NCBI GenBank assembly: GCA_022059125.1 | Contig: JAEUWY010000005.1 | Span: forward strand, 5,828,001-5,892,000 | Direction of reading: 5' to 3' | Length of the DNA: 64,000 nucleotides | Source: Corynespora cassiicola | Taxonomy: Eukaryota; Ascomycota; Dothideomycetes; Pleosporales; Corynesporascaceae | Part shown: positions 1 to 11,065 of the stretch, in pieces | Numbering within the stretch: position 1 is the stretch's first letter | Layout of the letters: each line of letters starts with the position of its first letter | The notes under the pieces: generated by a model | What the model saw: only the letters and a program-made list of their open reading frames with translations | The model's database searches: none | Told to the model about the DNA's origin: nothing | Made by a program: the position numbers and the translations under genes

Positions 1-2657
1 GGTTCATTTTTTCCTGTCCTGGACTGAGAACAAGCTGAAGTATGATGTACCTACCTATCTAAAGTACTGAAAAAGCTCTGATACACCATTGACACTGGTC
101 TGATTCTTAATCAAAGTCATAAATCAGGCTAAGACGATCTAAGCTGTCACTCCCAAAGGTCTCGTGTGACAATAAGGCCAGGTAGATATCTAGGTTGACT
201 TGCCAGCCCTGAGCTATCGCTTAAGCGCGTTCACGTGATCTAGAGCACCTGCCCGACAAAACCTAGATAGGCAGTTGCGTATGTGTTTAGATCCTCACCT
301 CCGGGCCCCAATCACTACTTTCTGTCATTTCTAACTACTGATTGCTCAGACCCCCGAGTTCGCCTACACGTCGTCCCGAGCCATCATCAAATATCCGGGG
401 CTTTCCCCAGACGTGTATTGGAAGCCATGTCAATGAGGGAAAACATCAACCGCGTGAGTTGTCGAGAGATAATCCCCAATAACCGCCCCAGACGCTAAAA
501 AACTTGCAGAAGCATCTAATGGATACAGGAGAAGGGCCCGCGGCGACCACTACCATTGCTCTTTGCTGTAGGCTCAAAAGGGGCAGATGCTCGAGCAACC
601 AAAAAAGTGATACGTACCTAATTAGTAGAATGCAGAGAAATTCTGACACGATGGAAGCCAATTCGGGATGTCAGAGAAACAAAAGCAACAAGAGCTGTAA
701 CGGCCAGGCAAAGTTCAGCTCGTAGAAACGCGAAGTCAAGAAATGGTTACAAACGATGAGCGAATGGGCTGTTTGTTTTGCGAAGCAAACCACAAAACTC
801 GAGTGGTCGGCATTCTGCACGAAAGGAGCTTGGACACATCCTGCTGATACCTTATTTCTGGCACAAAGATGATTAATTCGGCGAGGGCAACGCAACTGTG
901 CCAGAGACGGAGGCCGTCATTCTGATTGGGTAGGACGCTCGTGCCGGAGTCCGATTCACTGAAAATGAACGCAGGCTAGGCATAACCGCGTGATACGGTC
1001 TACCTCTGGGTAAGATAGGAATGCCATGGGAGGAACTTCGGTGAGAGCGTACAGTTAAATAAGGGATGTCGTCAATGCCCCGGGCGTGTTCCGCTCGCTT
1101 CTCAGGGTCTCAGATTTTTCGGGAATATGAGTCAAGGTCGGATGCGGACGAACGGAGTAGCAGTGTCCCCGAAGGGTATGCGTAACCGCGATTATTTATG
1201 GCTACCGAGGTAGGCTTCAGCATGAGTGAGCCTTTGGAAGAAGTGGCGACATGTGGAGATACTCACCTTCAAACTGACGCTATTTCCAGTCTTGTCAGTT
1301 CCACATAGTCTCTGGGACCCAGGATCTGAAAAGGGAAGCTTCTGTACAGTTGATTCGTTAAGTTCGACTGCGATGACTCCTACCATTTGTTGGTATCCGA
1401 CGCGGGGAGCAACCTCCTGCTGATGGCCCAAACGCCAAACAACACAGATTTTTACACGGGGAAAAACGACATCGGACTCGCATTCCTCCCCACCCAACCC
1501 ACATACCTTTGCGCGCGACTAGCTCACCACCAAGCCTCCACCCAAACGCTTGGCAGCGCCTCGCACCCACCCACCCGCCATCCAAAACCTGAGGCATGTC
1601 ACAGACAAAGCACTCTTGGCAGGCCATGCGCCCTAGCACGTCGGAGCCCCGACCCACGGCCCAAAGGCCTGGAATCAACGCCCAGAACACCAAGCTGCGA
1701 AATTTATGCCGCCTCGCGATTGTTCCTCGCTCAAAGCTTCGTTTCCTTGGTTTTGTGAAATACGAGAGGCTGTTTATTTTGGGGGGATTAAACATGTGGG
1801 GCAGGTGATACGAGGTCAAAATTCCAGAGAAGAATGACGGTGGGCGCAGGAAGATACGTTGCCTGCACACTCATCAACTGCAGTGTTGTCCACTTGCAAT
1901 GCGCATCGCACTCTAGCCTCACAACCGACCGACCGCTTTTCGCCCTCTCACAGGACGCCGTTAAAATCCCCGTGACAAGCCCTTGCGACCAGCCCGCCCC
2001 GCATGGGTTCGTCTCAGACGCACAGCAGCAGGGGAGGAGCTGACGACACCTGAGGCCCGTGTGCTTGACGCTTGAAGGTCGGAGTGTTTGAGGAGCGCTG
2101 ACGCCCGCGGGTGGCGCCTCCACTGATCGGCGCGGCGTGCGCCGCCAAGACACCGTCTAACGCCTGATTCAACGTCACTTCATCAAAGGACGTCGGTGGA
2201 TCGGCTGACAGCAATGGAGCATTGATTCGGAGAAGAACTGGAGAAGAGCTGCGCCCCGAGAAACTGTTCTCGTTAGAATGGCATTGACAGTCTTCCCCCC
2301 TGGGCTCGGATGTTTGGCGTGAGACGACCTTTTTCCATTGGGAGAGTTCATTAAGGAGCGGACAGAGCATTAACGAGCTGCCAGAAAGAAAATGCTAGAC
2401 ATCTGAGCAGTGTAAGAATTTTTATTGTCACCATGGCAATAATCATTTGTAGAAAAAACAGATTGCAATTTTGCAGCACTAGATATCCAAAGTGCCTTGC
2501 CTAATCCAAGTCCAGCCGGAACCAGTTCCCATAAAGTGGTAATAGAAAAAAAAAATCAAAGAATACAGTTATCCAGATGTGACCCATTGTTGTTCACCAT
2601 CCCGTTCTGTAAAAAATTACTCTCTATCCCAAGAGACGTAAAGAAGAGTGCCATCGC
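1..2657. other. Gene-free stretch at left edge
   Basis: No open frame here looks like a conserved protein, and no set of splice signals joins the short frames into one. A C-rich stretch lies near 1485-1600. The part next to 2657 should hold the 3' untranslated region of the minus-strand repeat-protein gene. Nothing else is recognised. Confidence 0.5.
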
Positions 2658-4736
2658 TTAGATGTTGATGAGTTGGTGCTGGCGAGCAACGAGAGCGCGG
2701 CGAGCGGCAGGGTCGCGCTTGAGGTTGCGCTTCTTGAGGTTGCCGAGTCCAAGGCTGGAGAGAATGCCACCGGCACCGCCAGCGTCAGCAGCAGCACCAC
2801 CAGCACCGCCGCCGCCAAGAAGGTTGTTGACGATGTCTCCGATGCCACCGCCCTGCTGTTGTCCTTGCTGAGCCTGCTCCTCAGCACCCTTGCCCTGTCC
2901 TTCAGCTTCGGCACCGGCTTCGGCTTCGGCTTTCTGTTGCTCGGCAGCAGCCTGCTCCTCAGCAGCGGCTTGATCTTCAGCACCGGCACCGGCAGCAGCG
3001 TCCTCTCCCATGGCGGCCTGCTCCTCGGCAGCGGCCTGGTCTTCAGCACCAGCGCCAGCCTCTTCTCCAGCAGCAGCTTCCTCTCCAGCGTTGGCAGTCT
3101 CATTAGCAGCGGCAGCACCACCGGCGGCCAGGGTCTCGTTTGCAGCGGCACCTTCCATGGCCTGCTCACCCTCCTGGGCCTGCTCTTCTCCCATGGCTTG
3201 TTCACCCTCGGCGCCAGCCTCCTCTTGAGCCTGCTCGCCCTCCTGGGCCTGTTCTTCTCCCATGGCTTGCTCGCCCTCCTGGACCTGTTCTTCTCCCATG
3301 GCTTGCTCGCCCTCCTGGGCCTGTTCTTCTCCCATGGCTTGCTCGCCCTCCTGGGCCTGTTCTTCTCCCATGGCTTGCTCACCCTCTTGGGCGCCGGCCT
3401 CCTCTTGGGCCTGCTCGCCTTCCTGGGCCTGCTCTTCTCCCATGGCTTGCTCACCCTCTGCACCCTGGGCATTTTCGGCGTCGGCGGCTTCCTGTCCGGC
3501 CTCTTGTTGGGCCATCTGGTCCTCGGCGTTTCCTTGTTCGGCTTCAGCGCCCTTCTGGCCTTCGGCTCCGGCATCAGCAGCAGCATCGCCCTCAGCGGCA
3601 GCACCCTCTTCAGCGGCAGCACCCTCTTCAGCGGCAGCCTGTTGGTCGTGTGCGTTCTGGGCGTCTTGTCCGGCTGTCAAAAATATTAGTCCCTGATCGA
3701 AAAATGAGTTGTTCGATTGGTGTGCACTTACCGGCAGCTTCCTGGTCAGCCTGGGCTTCTTCCTGGCCAGCTTGGGCGGCATCTTCGGCGGCGGCGCCTT
3801 GCTGTTCGTGTGCGTTTCCGGCCTGTGCAGCCTGTTCGCCGCCCATAGCAGCCTCCTCGCCGGCTTGAGCATCGCCCTCGGCAGCAGCACCCTCAGCAGC
3901 ATTACCCTCGGCAGCAGCGGCATCGCCCTCAGCAGCAGCGCCGCCCTTAGCAGCATTGCCCTCAGCAGCAGCGGCATCGCCCTCGGCAGCATTGCCCTCA
4001 GCAGCAGCGGCATCGCCCTCGGCAGCATTGCCCTCAGCAGCCTGTTGCTCGTGTGCGTTTCCACCGGCTTGGGCAGCCTCCTCTTGGGCAGCCTGAGCCT
4101 CCTCGCCCTGGGCAGCTTCTTCCTGGCCAGCCTGAGCCTCCTCGCCCTGAGCGGCCTCTTCCTGGCCAGCCTGAGCCTCTTCGCCCTGGGCGGCATCTGC
4201 CTCGCCAGCCTGAGCAGCGTCGCCGCCCTCATTTGCAGCTTCTTCTTGGCCAGCCTGGGCGGCTTCTTCTTCAGCTAGGACGTATGAGCATAGATCAAAA
4301 AATCGGTGAACCAGATCGACTTACCAGCTGCGTCGTTTCCATTGCCCTTGCCATTACCCTTACCATTACCCTTTCCGTTGCCCTTGCCCTTGCCTTGGCC
4401 CTGGTTTTCCTCTTCCTGACCCGCAGCCTCTCCCTCTGCGGCGGCGGCATCCTCTTGCTGAGCCGCTCCCTGCTCGCCAGCAGCGGCATCCGCTGCCTGA
4501 GCCTCGCCGTTGCCCTTACCCTGACCGCCACGGGCAGCAATCAGAGCATTGCGGAGACGAAGGGCCCTCTTGCCAAAGTCTTCGACGATGGCCTCCTCAC
4601 GTCGGCCCAAGGCAGCGTGGGGAATGGCGACATTGTCGGCACGAGTAGCTAGAGAGCCGGGCTTTGCAAAGGGAGCTGGAGCCGCAAGGACGGCAGAGGT
4701 GGAGAGAAGAGTGAGGAGGGGGTAGACGGTCTTCAT
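2658..4736 (-). CDS. Secreted Ala/Glu/Gln-rich tandem-repeat protein
   Basis: Three exons are inferred: 4736-4325, 4274-3732 and 3673-2658, giving 656 residues. Both introns (50 and 58 bp) start GTAAGT and are phase 1. The start codon opens a clear signal peptide (MKTVYPLLTLLSTSAVLAAP), so export is expected. The next region has Kex2-like sites (GRR, GKR) and a Gly/Asn/Lys-rich run. Exon 2 consists of QAGQEEAAQGEE-like and AEGNAAEGDAAA-like repeats. Exon 3 carries a 12-residue EGEQAMGEEQAQ repeat in about six full copies. The C-terminus loses the repeats: a Gly/Leu-rich patch (DIVNNLLGGGGAGG) is followed by basic KKR and KR sites and the end QHQLINI. There are no Cys residues and no known domain. 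The composition resembles a surface or matrix protein or a disordered secreted protein; function is unknown. The repeats leave several other frames open, but only this one has the signal peptide and consistent splicing. Confidence 0.8.
3150..3470 (-). repeat. 36-bp coding tandem repeat
   Basis: A 36-bp unit encodes the 12 residues EGEQAMGEEQAQ on the minus strand. It recurs about six times with few substitutions, plus partial copies reading EGEQAQEEAGA. The copies are similar at DNA level, so recent expansion or homogenisation is likely. Copy number may vary between strains. Confidence 0.85.
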
Positions 4737-6096
4737 GATGAAAAAGTAAAAGGTGGAAGGAGTGGTGTAAAAAAAAAAGGTCGAGTGTAGGGAAAGTACG
4801 TGAGCTCAGCTCTCACACGAAAGGAAAGTGAAAAATACAAAAGTGCGCTGCACCAGAGAATGTATGGATGGTAATAGAACTGGGAATGCACTGGGCGTTG
4901 GAGAAGGAGCGTGAGTTGTAAATGCTCCGGCTGGACGTTGAGATATATAACCTACGCGCTCGCTTTGACCAGGTCGGGCATTTTGCAACGGCCATGGGGC
5001 ACCAAGGCGAAGAGGCCCGAACGTTGGAGATCGTTTTGGGGGCTCCCGTGTCCATCTTACGCTTGGCGTTCGAAGATGCCTTGAGGCTACCAGGCTCGAG
5101 GCGATCAACAGCGCCAAACCCACAAGTCTCTCACAGGGGACAGAAAGCTTCACGTGGCTTGGAGATCACGTCAAGAGAGCCAAGGCATCGAACGTGTGGG
5201 CTTGGCCGCGGGCCTAGGGAAACGGACAAATTGAAGGCGTGGAAGCAAGGGCCATGACGCCAGGTGGTGCCTGTCGGGCCATGTCAAGGAAACGTCCAAA
5301 ACGGTAGTCTGGACGTCTCTTGTCAGAGAAGGTGTAGCAGGCCCTCAGGGGACGGGATCGAGCCAAGGTAGGCATGTTCAAACGCATAAGTTTGGCTGTG
5401 TGACTGAGGCGCGCAGGCCACCCAGGGGGTGAAGCTTAGCCAGTTTCAGAGGGGCATGTATGCGGAGCCGGTGCAGCCTCAAGTCCCAGGAAATCGAGCG
5501 AGATCCCCAGGAACCAGCGCCGTCGGGGCCAGTGTTTTTGCGAGGTAGATGGCGATTGCGGAGTTGGGCCAGTTTCATTGCCAGACGGCGAAGCGGAAAT
5601 ACTGGATCCGAGAGAACGCTCCGACGAGGCTGGACCGATCGGAGTGCTTTGCTGGACGTTTGGCAGTCGCGTTGGACGGGCCAGTTCAAACAGCGCAGAG
5701 CGGGCTCCATTGATTCTTCATTTACACGCCTGAAGGATGCAAAAATAGACGCAATGGGCGAGTCTTTGCCCATGGTGTGTTGACGTACGCAGGCGGGCCT
5801 GCTTACCTCGGGCGGGCCGTGGGAGCCTCGGCTGGCGTGGACCGGTAGGGCTGACGGTTGCTGCAAAGAGGGCGGCATCCGCTGCCAGCCGTGCTGGGTC
5901 GACCGACGGCCGCAGCTGGTCGTCCATCACATGGGCGTGTGGTGAGGTGCAGCGCAGGCCGTGGTGGCGACGCCCAATCAGCGGGACGGCATTAGATTCC
6001 CGCTTAGCCTCGGCCGGACCCAAACATCGTCATGGAGCCTTCTTTTGCAAGAATGGGAGCGTGAATGTGCCCTCTCTGCTAGCCACCACCCGCACA
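4737..6096. promoter_or_regulatory. Divergent promoter region, repeat protein / ETF-QO
   Basis: This gap separates two divergent genes and should hold both promoters. A TATATA-type element at 4942-4950 lies about 210 bp upstream of the repeat-protein start. An A-rich tract near 4769-4778 is in its leader. An open frame of 166 codons on the minus strand (5378-5878) has no recognisable protein features and is not called. Confidence 0.4.
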
Positions 6097-8043
6097 ATGG
6101 CCTCCAGGACGCTGCCCGCCTCGATAGCACGGCGGTTCCTGCCCTGCACGCGCGCCGCCCGCATTGCCCCGAGCCCGTTCCCCTCGACCCCGACCAGGAC
6201 GCAAAATGTGATTCACGCACGCTGCCCGGCCATGCGCATTGGCGGCCAGCGACGGGCCATTTCCTCGACGGCGCGGACGCGCTTCGCCAATGCGGACGAC
6301 GTCTTCGATCCCAAGCAGCAAGACCGCGAGTCCGACGAGGTGGACGTGTGCATTGTCGGCGGAGGTCCTGCAGGACTGTCGGCCGCCATCAGACTGAAGC
6401 AGCTCGCCAACGAGGCCGGAAATGAGGACTTCAGAGTGCTGGTCCTCGAAAAGGCTGGCGAGCTCGGCGACCACATTGTGTCGGGCAACGTAATTGAGCC
6501 CGGCGCTCTCGACGAGCTGCTGCCAGACTGGAGATCAGAGGACAACCCCGACCGATTCGAGCACATCACGCCCGCCACCGAGGACCGCATGCGATTCCTC
6601 ACCAAGAACAGCTCCATCTGGATGCCCAAGCCCCCGCAGATGAACAACCACGGCAACTACATAATAAGCTTGAACCAGTTCGTCAAGTGGCTAGGGGAGC
6701 GGGCAGAAGAAGTCGGCGTCGAGGTCTACCCTGGATTCGCCGCATCCGAGGTTCTCTACAACCACGAGGGCGTCGTCAAGGGCGTGGCGACCAACGACCT
6801 TGGCATTGCGAGAGATGGCTCAGCCAAGGACTCGTTCGAGCGGGGCATGGAGTTCCATGCGCGCGTCACCCTCATGGCCGAGGGCTGCCACGGCAGCTTG
6901 ACTAAGCAGATTGTCAAAAAGTACGACTTGAGGCGAGACAGCCAACACCAGACGTACGGCCTGGGCATCAAGGAAGTCTGGGAGATTGATCCGGCCAAGT
7001 TCAAGCCGGGCCAGATTACGCATTCCATGGGCTTTCCCCTTCCCAAGGACACCTATGGCGGCGGCTGGATGTACCACTTTGGAGACAATATGGTCAGCAT
7101 TGGCCTTGTCGTAGGACTAGACTACCCCAACCCTTGGCTGGCGCCCTACGGTGAGTTCCAGAGAATGAAGCACCACCCGCTTTACAAGGAGATTCTTGAG
7201 GGTGGTAAATGCATTTCGTACGGCGCGAGGACGCTGATCGAGGGTGGATTTCAGTCCATTCCCAAGTGCGCATTCCCAGGTGGTGCTCTGATTGGTGACA
7301 CTGCTGGATTCGTCAACGTGCCCAAGATCAAGGGCACGCACACAGCCATGAGGTCGGGAATGTTGGCTGCCGAGGCCGCATACACGGCCCTGCAGAACAA
7401 CACGGACAACGGCGCTGTGTTCTTGTACGACTACGAAGACAAGCTGAGGAACTCGTCCATCTGGTCCGAACTCAAGCAGGTCCGCAATATGCGGCCGTCG
7501 TTCCACACGCCACTGGGTCTGTACGGCGGACTCATCTATTCGGGCCTGGAGGCTTATGTGCTCAAGGGCAAGGCACCCTGGACCCTGAAGCACGGCAAGC
7601 CCGATGCAGCGGCCACCAAGGGAGCAGACGAGTGCAAGAAGATCGAATACCCCAAGCCCGACGGCAAAATTAGCTTTGACATTCTCACCAGCGTTAGCCG
7701 GAGCGGTACAAATCACGAGGAGGACCAGCCGGTCCACCTGCAAGTCAAGGACTGGGATGCGCATGCGGCAAAGGAGTGGCCCAAGTACAAGGGGGTAGAA
7801 AACCGCTTCTGTCCTGCCGGTGTGTACGAATACGTCGAGGACGACAGCAAGGAGCTAGGCGTGAGATTCCAAATCAACGCTCAAAAGTAAGTGACAACGT
7901 CCTATCATCATCATCGTGCATGGTGAGGCTAACGAACTGCCAGCTGCGTCCACTGCAAGACGTGCGACATTAAGGTTCCCAGCCAGGATATTAACTGGGC
8001 TACGCCCCAAGGTGGCGAAGGCCCCAAGTATGTGCTGACCTGA
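6097..8043 (+). CDS. CIR2: Electron transfer flavoprotein-ubiquinone oxidoreductase, mitochondrial
   Basis: Exons 6097-7886 and 7944-8043 give 629 residues. The enzyme takes electrons from reduced ETF and passes them to ubiquinone in the inner mitochondrial membrane, linking fatty-acid and amino-acid oxidation to respiration. Residues 1-65 are Arg/Ser/Ala-rich without acids, as in a mitochondrial presequence. The FAD-binding motif [13 protein letters not shown] is near residue 85. The short second exon supplies CVHCKTC, which with the earlier FCPAGVYE cysteine forms the 4Fe-4S site; the protein ends [10 protein letters not shown] as family members do. The intron splits the codon before CVHC. 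An ATG in the same frame is possible further upstream, but 6097 (cacaATGG) begins the presequence and is preferred. Length matches the family. Confidence 0.95.
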
Positions 8044-9032
8044 GTGCCGTTTAGGAGAATTGTACAAAAAGTAACGGGCGGACGGGATTGATTATTCTGC
8101 CTCCGGATTTGGAGTTGGGTTGGCGGTTCAACGGGGACCTTGTAATCTAGCCTGACGGACCAAAAAAAGTAACCATATATTGACCACAACTGGACACCGG
8201 TGACTGGGGCTGCGCGTCCAGGGCAACCTTTGAGAGCTTGACCTTTTTTTACTTTCCACCCTCGGCCTCTCGATTGCTGCCCAATCCAGAGGCGGGACGG
8301 GCCCACCGACCAATGAACGCGCGGCAGTGTCCAAAGCTTCACCCGAGCACAGCGTGTACAGCTGGCGTTGCGTGCACGCGGGACGATGGACATCGTGGTC
8401 TGACCTGCAGCACGGCGTCATTCCCCGGGATGCATGTGGTGGGACGGGCAGACATGCAGCGGTCATGGGCAGTCGGCACGGTGCTGCAACACGTGACGAT
8501 GCCCAGGCGCTAGGCATGAAGCGATTGAGTTTTGAGCCAGCAGCGCCTCACTCACTGTCTCCGCCTCTCACCTCCACCTCCACTCCGCCTTGACAGTCCG
8601 CGACCTTCCCCTCTCGGTTCTCGCAAGGCCATCCTCCATCACGGCCGTCGCGCATCATCTGTAGTGCACCACGGCCATTGCTTCGACTATCCGTGGACCC
8701 ACGGCCACTTCCTGATATCCCCAGCTTGCCGGCCTCTCGCGCTCGCAGCTGCACTAGGCTGCCCTCCCGCGCCCGTCGCCGCCTATACCACAGCCCGTCC
8801 AGGTACGATTGCCCGCGCCTGAGCTCGCCGCCTGGCCCTCTGCTCGCTGCGCGCTGCTCGGCAGCCTCCTTGCCATTGCGCCGAGATTTGCGCCGGCACA
8901 TCCCTCTCGCAGGTCCTGGCAATCACAATCTTCCCTTGTTCTGGTACAAATACCTTGCTCGGACTGCGCTCACAGCCCCTCCCGTGATAGGACTCTCCAG
9001 GATTCAGCTTGACACTCGCAGCTGCCGCCACC
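8044..9032. promoter_or_regulatory. Promoter and leader of the SR protein gene
   Basis: No gene is seen. The stretch 8540-8700 is pyrimidine-rich on the plus strand, which is typical of the core promoter and leader of highly expressed fungal genes. It leads into the SR-protein start codon at 9033. The first part should contain the ETF-QO 3' untranslated region. Confidence 0.45.
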
Positions 9033-9035
9033 ATG
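9021..9035 (+). promoter_or_regulatory. Optimal translation-start context
   Basis: The bases GCTGCCGCCACCATG fit the eukaryotic start-context consensus at almost every position. This decides the start of the SR protein over ATGs in alternative frames and suggests high translation. Confidence 0.7.
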
Positions 9036-10333
9036 ACCGAAGTCTCGTCCACCCGCCTCTACTTGGGGAACCTTCCTCGTAATGCCACCAAGGCGGATGT
9101 CGAGGCGCACTTCCAGACCCACGGCACCGGCGAGATTACTGAGATCAAGCTCATGAACGGCTTCGGCTTCATCGAGTACAAGGATGCCATGGATGCGCGT
9201 GACGTCGTCCCAGGTATGTCGCCCCAGGGCTCACTGATAACGCCGCTAACACATGTCCAGCCTTTCGTACGTACCCTCGCCATACTAACTGTAGCGCCTC
9301 GAGTGCATGCTAACGCTCCTGCAGATGGCTCCGACTTCATGGGCGAACGCCTGATTGTCCAGTTCGCTCGCGGATCCCGCCGCAATGAGAACTTCACTCC
9401 GCATGAGCGCGCGGCCCCGCGCCCGCGTCGTACGCCGTTCCGGATGAGGATTGCCAATCTTCCCGTAGAGACCAGCTGGCAGGTTAGACTCCCCCGTACT
9501 TTGGTCTCAGCTTCCAGATCGGCCTTCTTCCCACCTGGACCTGTGGCATCCCCTTTTGCGCGTTGTTACCATTCTGGAAATTGGACACCAGGCCTAACAT
9601 CGATCTTGTAGGACCTCAAAGATTTTGCCCGCCAGTCCGGCCTGGACGTAGTTTACTCTGAAGTTGGACGTGAGCGCGACGGCACTGGGTGAGTACTGCG
9701 CTGATCACAGCTTTGTCGTGAGCACTTACTAATTGTGATAGATTCGTCGAGTATGAGACCGCTGCCGATCTCAAGACCGCCGTCGAGAAGTTGGACAGGC
9801 GGGAGTTCAAGGGTCAGGAGGTCCAGTGCACTCAGGACGTCTCCGATCCGCCTCCGCCTCCTCCGTTCAAGCCCCGCCCGGCCTACGGAGGTGGCCCCTA
9901 CGGCCCTGACGACAGGGGACGTGATAGGTATAGGTCCCGCTCTCCAACTGGCCGTCGTGGTTACCCCGCTGCTCCCTACGACGACTACTATGACCGCCGT
10001 GGTCCTCCTCGTGGCTATAGCCCTCGTCGCGATGACTACCGTAGGCGCTCACCTCCGCGCGACTTCTATGAGTCCCGCGACCGTTATGCTCGTTCGCCTC
10101 CGCGTGGCCGTGGTCCTGCTGATGAGTACGCTGCTCCTCGAGCTCGTTACCCCGAGGATCCTTACGAGGCACGCTCTGGCCCCCCGCCTCGTCGCGACTA
10201 CGACCCGTACGCCAACGGCTACAGCGCGCGCCCTCATGATGCCCGTCCTCCTTCCCCGCGTGGCCGTCCGCGCAGCCCTGGAGCCCGTCCTCCCTACGAG
10301 GGAGAGTACCCACCTCGCGGCCGCTACTGGTAA
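9033..10333 (+). CDS. srp2: SR-type RNA-binding splicing factor (Srp2/Npl3-like)
   Basis: Five exons: 9033-9213, 9261-9266, 9325-9482, 9612-9688 and 9742-10333, giving 337 residues. The first RRM (residues about 8-75) has RNP motifs RLYLGNL and NGFGFIEY. The second is a pseudo-RRM with SWQDLKD, the signature of SRSF1/Srp2-type SR proteins. A Pro-rich linker leads into a long Arg/Ser/Tyr/Asp-rich tail with repeated SPPR, RRRSPP and RDRYRSRSP elements, the usual SR-kinase target. It should act in pre-mRNA splicing or mRNP export in the nucleus. The second exon is only 6 nt (CCTTTC). Including it gives VVPAFHGSDF, which fits the family's RRM1 better than skipping it. The start sits in an optimal GCCGCCACCATGA context. 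Confidence 0.9.
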
Positions 10334-11065
10334 ATCAGCCCTCTGCCGTCCCGTGCCCAAGGGTACACTTGAACTACGCTTATCCAGTTAGATCCCAACT
10401 GCGGACCTCGCACACTTGACAACAATCTTGGTATGTAAAAGGTCGAGGATTCAGCCAGTGGGTTCGCGACGGATGCTCTCATGAACCAACATGTGGATGG
10501 ACACCGGATCCCTTCACGATTATATCTTCATTCAGGCGTCCACGGTTTGACTGGTCATGTAACATTTTCCATGCGAGGCCATCTAACGGTCTCTGGTTCC
10601 CGAGATGGAGGTTTTGGGCGGTTCAATCGGTGGTATTTCTTCGGCGGCGGAAAGATTCGAGATGGAATTGACCGCTCAAAAATTAGTCTGGTTTTCTCCC
10701 GGTTCACCCTCTTTGCTCTACAATTCACGGGACGATAATTCATGTACATTAGCTCTCGGAGCAATGGGGGACCTTCCAGAAAAGTTCAGCATCCACAATG
10801 GCCAGTAGTGTTTTTCGTCATGCCGTTGACCGTCTTGGTAGTGAGGCTTGTGGAAACGGCGGATCGGCGTTGCAAAAACCCGACCTTCCGTTCGTGTTCC
10901 TCGCATTATAGCTCGGATATGGAGGAGAGGCTGGAGAAGGATTAATTGGCTTGGGGTTGATGGATGGATTTGGGAGCAGTCTATGGAGAGAATATTTAAG
11001 AGTTAGATCAGGCCCTGGATTCCTACATGTGTTCCACTTTTCTTACCATTGTTTGACAACACACC
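10334..11065. other. Intergenic, SR gene 3' end and hydrolase promoter
   Basis: No gene is seen. The first part should hold the 3' untranslated region of the SR-protein gene. A TATTTAA-like element near 10991-10999 lies about 70 bp upstream of the next start codon. Confidence 0.35.

Noticed and set aside
2673..3689. Long plus-strand open frame opposite the repeat protein
   Set aside because: It is the antisense shadow of GCN-rich repeats and would encode an implausible Leu/Ser-rich product. The minus frame has a signal peptide and consistent introns.
5378..5878. 166-codon minus-strand frame in the repeat-gene/ETF-QO gap
   Set aside because: No recognisable domain, weak composition signal, and it lies in a divergent promoter.
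5947..6096. In-frame extension of the ETF-QO N-terminus
   Set aside because: The ATG at 6097 starts a normal presequence and the extension adds non-conserved residues.
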